Assembly: GCA_031274565.1 (NCBI GenBank)
Contig: JAISPY010000254.1
Coordinates: 1-12,088, forward strand
DNA length: 12,088 bases
Reading direction: 5' to 3'
Origin: Treponema sp.
GTDB taxonomy: Bacteria; Spirochaetota; Spirochaetia; Treponematales; Breznakiellaceae
Made by a program: the position numbers and the translations under genes. The notes beneath the pieces are model-generated. The model was not told the DNA's origin. It was given only the letters and a program-made list of their open reading frames with translations, and made no database searches. Numbering within the stretch: position 1 is the stretch's first letter; each line of letters opens with the position of its first letter. Shown one piece after another: positions 6,817-12,088 of the stretch.

Positions 6817-7812
6817 CTACTGTTCGGCCCCTGCATGGGGTGGCGCATACCCTTGTACTATCCCGTACAGTTCCAAAATACCCTCCACGATTCGGGGAGA
6901 GGGCCTGAGAAATAACGAGGAAGCTACGATGCGGATGTTCATTTCCCTTCCCGCTCTGGTTTGGGCAATCACCGAATCCGCGGCCAGAATGTCTTCCGCC
7001 CTGGTGATCGCCATAGCGCCGAAAAGAAAATCCGGGTTTTGCGCCAAGAGGTATTCGGGCTGCAGTATGGGCTGGGCAGCGCTGAGCCCTGCGGCAATGT
7101 TTTCGACTCCTAAAACCGTCAACACTGCTCCTGCCAGGGAATCGCCGGTAAAGGCCATGATCGGGCTTGCGGAGTAGAGGAACGCCCCTTTAAGGCCCAG
7201 GGGGTTTTGCCGCAGCCCCGCCTTAAGCCCTTCAAGGCGTTCCCGCTTTTCCGCAACCAGCGATGCCGCTTCCGCGTCTCTGCCGGTAAGCCGCCCCAAG
7301 AGCAGGGCGCTTGAAAAAATATCCTCCAGAGACTCCGCGCCGTGGATGATGACGGTATAGCCTCGGCGGGCCAAATCCTCGATGAACCCGGCGGTCATGC
7401 TGTTCCCGATAATGAGATCCGGCTCAAAAGAGACGGCCATTTCCAGATTAGGCCGCGCGGTATTTCCGATAGTAGGGAGCGATGCGGTTTTATCCTCCGG
7501 CCAGACCGGATCCCTCCCTGAGGTAATCGCCGCAATGGATTCCTCCGCGCCTATCAAATACAGGGTCTCCACCGCGCCCGGAGAAATCACGATGATCCGG
7601 GTATACTGCCGGTCCAGCGCGACCGTATTGCCTTCCCGGTCGGAGAGGAATTCCCTTCCCCCTTGGGTACTCACGTTCCAGGAGGGATTCACCGCTGCAT
7701 CGGCGGCGTCCTTGCCGACACTCCGGACGGACGCTGGTTTGTCGTTTTTACAGCCCATAAGCAGTACCACTACCGCTATGGCCAGCATCCTAAGACCATA
7801 CTTCCTGTTCAC
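6817..7812 (-). CDS. Periplasmic-binding lipoprotein for heme/iron chelate ABC transporter
   Basis: A 331-residue class III substrate-binding protein (BtuF/FhuD/HmuT fold, Pfam Peripla_BP_2). A signal peptide ends in lipobox LLMGC (Cys21). Core motifs: RIIVISPGAVETLYLIGAEESIAAI (about 72-96), LPTIGNTARPNLEMAVSFEPDLIIG (112-136), and a helical linker from about 160-200. It should collect heme delivered by the receptor and pass it to the permease. In many HmuT proteins a Tyr or His near the start of each lobe binds heme; none is assigned here. The start is GTG at 7812, directly after the radical SAM stop codon, with GGAGG 5 bases upstream. Unlike most systems the gene is separated from its permease and ATPase by the radical SAM gene. 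Confidence 0.88.
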   Translation of the reverse strand: MNRKYGLRMLAIAVVVLLMGCKNDKPASVRSVGKDAADAAVNPSWNVSTQGGREFLSDREGNTVALDRQYTRIIVISPGAVETLYLIGAEESIAAITSGRDPVWPEDKTASLPTIGNTARPNLEMAVSFEPDLIIGNSMTAGFIEDLARRGYTVIIHGAESLEDIFSSALLLGRLTGRDAEAASLVAEKRERLEGLKAGLRQNPLGLKGAFLYSASPIMAFTGDSLAGAVLTVLGVENIAAGLSAAQPILQPEYLLAQNPDFLFGAMAITRAEDILAADSVIAQTRAGREMNIRIVASSLFLRPSPRIVEGILELYGIVQGYAPPHAGAEQ

Positions 7813-9120
7813 CTATTCCTCCCTTCCTTGTTCCGCGGCTATGGCTGCTTTAAGGATCTCCACCGCTAGGTTGTTTCCCCAAAATACCCCGTCCGCGCTT
7901 AAGCGATACCCTGAACCTTCCGTCCGCTGCTCCAGCAATCCCGCGTCCGCAAAAAACCGCAGCTTTTCCCCAAGCGCCGGTGCAGCCCATTCCGCGGGTT
8001 TACCCAAAGCCGCCGCTATCCGCTCAGGCTCATACAGGCCAAATTGCAGGTATCCCAGGACGGTATAGTACCGCTCGTACCGCTCCTGGGGAGGAGACAC
8101 GAAACGCCGTCCCGGTGCCAGGGAAAACACCGGGAAGCCCGCGATTTTTCCCCCTGCCCCTGAGCCTATGGGGAGGAGGTCGCCATTTTCGTAGAGGGTA
8201 TGGATGTACTGGTAGCGGTCTTTCCCGGGCCGGGCCAGCTTGGAAAGCTCTAGCAGGGTAAAGCCCGCTTCCCTCAGGCGGCTATAGAAAAGATGGTGCC
8301 GCTCCTTATCCCATTCGATGGTACGCGTAAAAGAAGTCCCCGGGGTTTCGTTCTCCCCTTCCCGACGCGGCATCCCCCTGCCCAGAGCCGAACCTTCCTG
8401 AATCATAAGGGAATAAAAACTCACGCTGTCCACCTTCATGGCGGCGGCGGTATCCGCGTCATCACCAAGTGCTTCAAGGCTTTGCCCAGGATAACTGTAG
8501 ATAATATCAATGCCCAGGGTCCCACGGAAATGCTCCCGGAGGGCCTGCAAAGCCGCACGGGATCGTTCCGCATCGTAGGTTCGGTTAAAAAGTTTCCGTC
8601 CCTCCGGAGCAAAGGTCTGAATCCCGATGCTCAAACGGTTTACCCCTGCCTCCTGTAAGGCCAGGGCTTTTTCAATGCTCAGATTGTGCTGGGTTGATTC
8701 CAGAGTTATCTCACAATCCTCTTTCAGGGGCAGTTCGTCCCGCAGAGCCCGGAGGATGCGCGTCAACGGTTCTGTGTCCAGCACGGTTGGCGTCCCCCCG
8801 CCAAAGTACACCGCATCAAAGGCCTGTTCCCGGATATAGGGGTATGCCCCATAGGCCGCTATTTCCGCGATAAGATACTCGGTGTAGGCTGCGAGGTCCG
8901 CGTCCTTGCGTTCCTTCCGGTTGAGGTTGCAAAACGCGCATATCCTATCGCAGTGGGGTACATGGATATAGACCGCCCGGCTCTTGCCCCGGGGTTTTTC
9001 CCCCAGCGCTTTTTCCACCTGTGACCAGGGTACCGGCGCAGCCGCCTTGTTCCCCCTACCCAGCGCCTCGTGTAAGCGCCGTTCCGCATCATGGTGGGAA
9101 CGGTATCTTTCAGCAAACAT
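7813..9120 (-). CDS. hutW: HutW/ChuW-type radical SAM enzyme, predicted anaerobic heme degradation
   Basis: A 435-residue HemN-like radical SAM protein. The cluster motif is CDRICAFC (Cys57, 61, 64) after YIHVPH; the SAM-binding YFGGGTPT is at 105-112. The N-terminus FAERYRSHH, the C-terminal LLPIGSGAGGKIAGF and the ending GVFWGNNLAVEIL match the heme-utilisation HutW/ChuW branch better than coproporphyrinogen dehydrogenase or the HemW chaperone. Family knowledge: ChuW and Fusobacterium HmuW methylate heme and open the ring without oxygen, releasing iron as anaerobilin. The position inside a heme uptake operon beside a flavodoxin supports that reaction. ATG 9120 has AAGGAG 10 bases upstream. 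HemW-like chaperone function is the main alternative. Confidence 0.85.
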   Translation of the reverse strand: MFAERYRSHHDAERRLHEALGRGNKAAAPVPWSQVEKALGEKPRGKSRAVYIHVPHCDRICAFCNLNRKERKDADLAAYTEYLIAEIAAYGAYPYIREQAFDAVYFGGGTPTVLDTEPLTRILRALRDELPLKEDCEITLESTQHNLSIEKALALQEAGVNRLSIGIQTFAPEGRKLFNRTYDAERSRAALQALREHFRGTLGIDIIYSYPGQSLEALGDDADTAAAMKVDSVSFYSLMIQEGSALGRGMPRREGENETPGTSFTRTIEWDKERHHLFYSRLREAGFTLLELSKLARPGKDRYQYIHTLYENGDLLPIGSGAGGKIAGFPVFSLAPGRRFVSPPQERYERYYTVLGYLQFGLYEPERIAAALGKPAEWAAPALGEKLRFFADAGLLEQRTEGSGYRLSADGVFWGNNLAVEILKAAIAAEQGREE

Positions 9121-9163
9121 TTTTCCACATCTCCTTAGGTCTCCTACGAAAGTCCTGTTTCCC

Positions 9164-9940
9164 CTATTCCCGGTCCCTACGACGGGGAAGGATTATGGGC
9201 CGTCCGTGCCCGTCAGCTTGGACCAGGGCCCGAATCCCGTAAATATCCGCTATCACTTCCTCGGTGAGGATCTCCCCGGGAATACCCTGGTAACAGAGGC
9301 GGCCGTCTTTGAGCAAGACGATCCGGTCGCAGTACTGGGAGGCCAAGTTCAAATCATGCAGCACCGCCACAATGGTTTTCCCTTCCTCCCGTGCTTTTTT
9401 CTGCATCAGCTCCATGATCTCTATGGTGTGATTCAGGTCCAGCCCTGAAGTGGCTTCGTCCAGCAGCAGGATGTCCCCTTCCTGCACCAGGCAGCGGCCA
9501 ATAATAACCTTTTGCAGTTCTCCTCCGGAGAGGCTCAGCACGTTCCGCCCGGCAAGATGGGTAATGCCGAGGACCTGGAGCGCTTCATCCACTTGATCGC
9601 GGTCCGCTTTTCCGTAACCGGCCCAGCGATCCCGCAGGTGGGGAAGCCGGCCCATCAGCAGCACCTCCTGCACCGAAAGCGCGGATCGGAGCGCGGAACC
9701 TTGGGGTACCAGGGCGAGCCTGCGGGCACGTTCCAGCGGGCTTGGCAGGGAACCGGAAAACAGTATCCTGCCCCCCGAAGGCGCCAGAAAGCCCAAGAGG
9801 TTTTTGAGGAACGTCGATTTTCCCGATCCATTGGGCCCCAGGAACCCCAGGAATTCTCCCGGATAGAGCGAGAGGGATAGGCCATCGAGCACCCGCTCTT
9901 CCCGGTAGGCGAAACTCAGGTTCTGTACATCCACGGTCAT
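9164..9940 (-). CDS. ABC transporter ATPase, heme/iron chelate (FecE/HmuV type)
   Basis: A 258-residue ABC ATPase. Seen in order: Walker A GPNGSGKST (35-43), Q-loop Gln80 in LVPQGSA, signature LSGGE (137-141), Walker B DILLLDE (156-162), D-loop GLD and switch His195 in VLHDLN. The MGRLPH segment after the Q-loop is typical of the iron-chelate/heme/cobalamin group. It powers the permease. The ATG overlaps the permease stop as ATGA, so the two are translationally coupled. A 43-base gap with a strong Shine-Dalgarno leads to the radical SAM gene. Confidence 0.92.
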   Translation of the reverse strand: MTVDVQNLSFAYREERVLDGLSLSLYPGEFLGFLGPNGSGKSTFLKNLLGFLAPSGGRILFSGSLPSPLERARRLALVPQGSALRSALSVQEVLLMGRLPHLRDRWAGYGKADRDQVDEALQVLGITHLAGRNVLSLSGGELQKVIIGRCLVQEGDILLLDEATSGLDLNHTIEIMELMQKKAREEGKTIVAVLHDLNLASQYCDRIVLLKDGRLCYQGIPGEILTEEVIADIYGIRALVQADGHGRPIILPRRRDRE

Positions 9941-10932
9941 ACCGCAGCTCCTGGTTCCCGCCGGACCGCGAGGAACAGAAAAAAGGGTGCGCCGAAAAAG
10001 GCGGTAACCACCCCGATAGGTATCTCCACGGGCGCTATCAGGTTACGGGCGAGGGTATCGGCCAGCAAGAGAAACACCCCGCCGGTATACGCGGCCACGG
10101 GGAGCAGGCGGCCATGACTGTTCCCGATACAAAGCCGCACCCCGTGGGGTACGATGAGTCCCACAAACCCTATCATACCGGTAAAGGCGGTGGAAAAAGC
10201 CGCGATGAGACTCACTACCATGAGGAGCTGCCGTTTCAAGGAACCCACCCGAATCCCCAATGAATGGGCCTCCTCATCCCCCAAGAGCAGCGCGTCCACA
10301 TCCTGGCGGTAGTACAGGAAGTACAGCAAGGCCAGCGCCAAGGGTACGAGGAGGAGGCCGACCCGCAGCCATGAAGCGGAACCCAGATAGCCCATGGTCC
10401 AAATCATAACCCGGTAGGCATCCTGTCCGGCTAGGTACATAAGAAAAGAAGTAACCGCTCCCAGGAACGCGGATATGGCCACCCCCACGATGAGGAGCGC
10501 GGCGGTATCCCGTTTGCCCTGGTTCCCGGAAAGCCGGAAAATAAGGAACGCGGTTCCCACGGAAACCATGAAGGCAAAAACCCCGTAAAAAATATCCGGC
10601 AGTTTCAGGATAAAGGCTAAAGACGCGCCGGCTGCCGCGCCGGAACTGATGCCGATGATGTAGGGGTCTGCCAGGGGATTGCGGAATACCGCCTGGGAAA
10701 TGGTACCCCCTGAGGCAAGCATCATACCCACCAGAATCGCCATCACCATCCGGGGGAGCCGCAGATCGATGATGATTTTCGCGGCAACGCTGTCCCGGTC
10801 CACCCCCGTGAGGATATGCCCCATGGCGGTAAGTGAAATAGGTACGCTGCCGGAGAAAAGCCCCCAGAACACGAGGACGAGCAGCAAAGCCGACACGGCA
10901 ACGATGAGGGTTGCGGTTTTACGGATTTTCAC
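9937..10932 (-). CDS. FecCD-family heme/iron chelate permease (HmuU type)
   Basis: A 331-residue polytopic permease of the FecCD/BtuC family, expected to form about ten membrane helices per subunit and act as a homodimer. The diagnostic GMMLASGGTISQAVFRNPLADP block is visible around residues 69-90 and is followed by GISSGAAAGA; the C-terminal part holds the GFVGLIVPH motif and RNLIAPVEIPIGVVTAFFGAPFFLFL. I place the start at a GTG (10932) that overlaps the flavodoxin stop codon by 4 bases and has GGAG in front, giving the usual family length. An upstream ATG (10977) would add 15 charged residues and overlap more, without a Shine-Dalgarno. Confidence 0.9.
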   Translation of the reverse strand: MKIRKTATLIVAVSALLLVLVFWGLFSGSVPISLTAMGHILTGVDRDSVAAKIIIDLRLPRMVMAILVGMMLASGGTISQAVFRNPLADPYIIGISSGAAAGASLAFILKLPDIFYGVFAFMVSVGTAFLIFRLSGNQGKRDTAALLIVGVAISAFLGAVTSFLMYLAGQDAYRVMIWTMGYLGSASWLRVGLLLVPLALALLYFLYYRQDVDALLLGDEEAHSLGIRVGSLKRQLLMVVSLIAAFSTAFTGMIGFVGLIVPHGVRLCIGNSHGRLLPVAAYTGGVFLLLADTLARNLIAPVEIPIGVVTAFFGAPFFLFLAVRREPGAAV

Positions 10933-11507
10933 CCTGCTCCGCCTGCTCCCGAAGAAGCGGCAATCATTGCCGTACATGCGGCGATTGCGGCTGCTCGATC
11001 TGCATCGTCCGGGTGTTTTGCCGCCTCCCGATGGCGCTGCATCCGCTCCTCGTTCATACCGTGGGGATGATCCGCAGGCAGGCTCTTAAACCGCTCGGTT
11101 AAGGCGGGATCGATCTTTCCTTGGCAAAGGAAGCAGCCCAGGGGCGTATTTTTTTCAGCTACCAGGGCTTGCATGGTTTGCGCAAGCCCCTTGGCATGGG
11201 CCGAATCAGGATAGGCTCCCAGGGTTCCGAAAAGGCCGAGCCGAAACCCCGAGAGGCCCTTCAGGTAGTCCAATGCCTTCGCATCCCCCCTTCCCCGGTC
11301 AGCCCAAAAGCCCAGGAGTATCCAGGCAGCCCCCAGGGGATCAGGGTTTTCCTCCACCGGGGCAAGCTGGGCGCTTATCCCCGCTTCAGCAAACCCTCGG
11401 TGTATAGCTTCGGCGAGGTTCCGGGTATTTCCGGTCTTGCTGGAATAGACGATAAGCCCCTGTGGGGGTTCACCGGTTTTCTTGTTCTGTTCTTGCGTTG
11501 AGCACAT
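10929..11507 (-). CDS. Flavodoxin-like protein, possible HmuF partner of the radical SAM enzyme
   Basis: A 192-residue flavodoxin-fold protein and first gene of the operon. The FMN phosphate loop SSKTGNT is at 22-28, followed by LLGFWADRGRGD (64-75) and LFGTLGAYPDS (92-102), which fit the flavin-binding loops. The C-terminal MQRHREAAKHPDDADRAAA is typical of a flavodoxin subfamily. In Fusobacterium nucleatum a flavodoxin-like protein, HmuF, encoded with the radical SAM enzyme HmuW handles heme and reduces anaerobilin; the same pairing is seen here. ATG 11507 is preferred over 11543 because the latter lies in the operator, and GAGGAT precedes 11507. Whether it donates electrons to the radical SAM enzyme, reduces its product, or both is open. 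Confidence 0.82.
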   Translation of the reverse strand: MCSTQEQNKKTGEPPQGLIVYSSKTGNTRNLAEAIHRGFAEAGISAQLAPVEENPDPLGAAWILLGFWADRGRGDAKALDYLKGLSGFRLGLFGTLGAYPDSAHAKGLAQTMQALVAEKNTPLGCFLCQGKIDPALTERFKSLPADHPHGMNEERMQRHREAAKHPDDADRAAAIAACTAMIAASSGAGGAG

Positions 11508-11526
11508 ACCATCCTCATCTAACCTA

Positions 11527-11560
11527 TTAGTTCGAGCTAACATATATTAGCTGGAACTAA
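11527..11560. promoter_or_regulatory. Tandem palindromic operator upstream of the heme operon
   Basis: TTAGTTCGAGCTAA (11527-11540) and TTAGCTGGAACTAA (11547-11560) are separated by CATATA. Each is a near palindrome of form TTAG-N6-CTAA, and the two are 20 bases apart, about two helical turns. The pair begins right beside the -10 element and covers the expected transcription start, so a bound repressor would block the operon. CTAACCTA at 11519-11526 extends the pattern. The TTAG/CTAA ends recall DtxR/IdeR-type boxes, but the regulator is not in this window. Confidence 0.7.
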
Positions 11561-11588
11561 CTTATACCAGTACCCTATGCTTTGTCAA
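11561..11588 (-). promoter_or_regulatory. Main promoter of the heme operon
   Basis: Minus-strand TTGACA (11588-11583) is followed after 16 bases by TATAAG (11566-11561). Transcription should start near 11554, inside the tandem palindromes. It is the only strong promoter recognised upstream of the ten-gene set. Confidence 0.7.
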
Positions 11589-11608
11589 GCGGTAGTTATC
11601 GATTTCCA

Positions 11609-11725
11609 GGGCAACCGCAGTTATTTTTTAAGATCCCATGAAGGCGATAGTGCCGGTGGGAGGGAAGCTATGGTGATACCCCTGGTCAGCATGGGGTTTT
11701 ATTCGAAAAGTACCTGCGGTTGCCC
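11609..11725. repeat. Palindromic intergenic element (about 117 bases)
   Basis: GGGCAACCGCAG (11609-11620) and CTGCGGTTGCCC (11714-11725) are perfect inverted copies. Inside them a T-rich arm pairs loosely with an A-rich arm, and CCCAT (11635-11639) pairs with ATGGG (11691-11695). The whole can fold into one long imperfect hairpin. No coding content is convincing. A small non-autonomous element or structured RNA leader is possible. Confidence 0.5.
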
Positions 11726-11736
11726 GGTAACGTGTG

Positions 11737-11858
11737 CAGGGCCGGCGCATATAAACAAAAGAGTCCGCGAATGACGCGAATTAACGCGAATTATGGAATA
11801 GCCACCGTTCTTAATCCGTGTAATTCCTGGACAAAAATTTTTATATGCGCTGGCCCTG
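11737..11858. repeat. Palindromic intergenic repeat, MITE-like (122 bases)
   Basis: CAGGGCCGGCGCATATAAA (11737-11755) is matched in inverse by 11840-11858 at 18 of 19 positions. After symmetric 7-base gaps, inner arms 11763-11784 and 11811-11832 pair at 17 of 22 positions. The inner left arm contains the short motif CGCGAAT and two related CGCGAATTA copies. The layout is that of a small palindromic mobile or REP-like element. No target duplication was seen. Confidence 0.6.
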
Positions 11859-11902
11859 GGGTCCATCATGGGGAGACTTGTATTTTTTTTCAAGAACCGG
11901 TA

Positions 11903-11911
11903 TGGTATTAT
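11903..11911 (+). promoter_or_regulatory. Extended -10 promoter for the plus-strand gene at 11942
   Basis: TG-G-TATTAT fits an extended -10 element about 30 bases before the start codon. No good -35 at the right distance is seen; TTGTAT at 11878-11883 is 22 bases away. It diverges from the heme operon. Confidence 0.4.
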
Positions 11912-11941
11912 AAAAGTACAAGTATACATAAGGATGATACC

Positions 11942-12079
11942 ATGGACGGCGAAAAGTTCATATCAACTAACATCTTGCCCCATATCCCACGGGCCGCGAT
12001 TTACGCTATAATGCTGTCCGTATGTTATTGTTCTAATTCTCTAACTTTACCCCCCCCCGATAGGGTTACTAGGAGATAG
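11942..12079 (+). CDS. Short hypothetical gene, frame closed after a poly-C tract; possibly phase-variable
   Basis: ATG at 11942 follows AAGGA with 7-base spacing and an extended -10 promoter. The present frame gives 45 residues beginning MDGEKFISTNILPHIPRAA and stops at 12079. Nine consecutive C (12050-12058) lie in the frame. With eight C the frame would continue as PPPIGLLGDSAR past the window edge; with ten it would stop at once. This suggests a longer gene that is currently out of frame, by phase variation, mutation or a base-count error. A hydrophobic stretch (AAIYAIMLSVCYC) precedes the tract. I do not recognise the family. Confidence 0.45.
   Translation: MDGEKFISTNILPHIPRAAIYAIMLSVCYCSNSLTLPPPDRVTRR
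12050..12058. repeat. Homopolymer run of nine C
   Basis: Nine C in a row inside the open frame starting at 11942. Tracts of this length are prone to slippage and are used as on/off switches in other bacteria, including treponemes. Its in-frame position is what makes it notable. Confidence 0.8.
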
Positions 12080-12088
12080 CGCGCGCCG

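Noticed and set aside
10933..10977. Upstream ATG extending the permease by 15 residues
   Set aside because: No Shine-Dalgarno, larger overlap with the flavodoxin gene, and the added segment is charged and not typical of FecCD proteins.
11508..11543. Upstream ATG that would lengthen the flavodoxin by 12 residues
   Set aside because: It lies inside the palindromic operator, has no Shine-Dalgarno and would start close to the predicted transcription start; 11507 has GAGGAT in front.
11577..11774. Plus-strand frame of 65 codons over the palindromic elements
   Set aside because: No ribosome binding site, it spans inverted repeats and its translation has no recognisable features.

Overview
The window carries one long minus-strand operon for TonB-dependent heme uptake and, by inference, oxygen-independent heme breakdown, with mobile or repeat-rich DNA on both sides. 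The organism is probably an anaerobic diderm. Shine-Dalgarno sites (AAGGAG, GGAGG) precede most genes and promoters fit TTGACA / TATAAT. That argues against Bacteroidota, although the surface lipoprotein is of their HmuY type. A spirochaete, for example a gut Treponema, would fit, but this is inference without any marker gene.

Left flank (1-1572). Positions 1-128 hold a structured repeat resembling an integron attC end. An AT-rich ClbS/DfsB (DUF1706) gene lies at 146-661 on the minus strand with its own promoter, between inverted arms at 111-128 and 781-798. A degraded open frame follows (718-993), then a DUF454/YbaN-type membrane protein gene (972-1382). A gene-free stretch with a 64-base imperfect hairpin comes next.

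Core operon (11507 down to 1573, all minus strand). The order of transcription is flavodoxin, FecCD permease, ABC ATPase, HutW/ChuW-type radical SAM enzyme, substrate-binding lipoprotein, ExbB, ExbD, TonB, TonB-dependent receptor, and a HmuY-like lipoprotein with two modules. Many junctions overlap by 4 bases or are nearly contiguous, so one main promoter upstream of the flavodoxin gene probably serves all ten genes. The proposed flow is: surface lipoprotein and receptor capture heme; TonB-ExbB-ExbD energise outer-membrane passage; the binding protein, permease and ATPase carry it across the inner membrane; the radical SAM enzyme opens the porphyrin without oxygen; the flavodoxin supplies electrons or handles heme and the product.

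Control region and right flank (11508-12088). The promoter TTGACA-N16-TATAAG abuts two tandem TTAG-N6-CTAA palindromes (11527-11560), a likely metal- or heme-responsive operator. Beyond it lie two palindromic intergenic elements of about 120 bases. A plus-strand gene then starts at 11942; its frame is closed after a run of nine C and would stay open with eight, which suggests phase variation.
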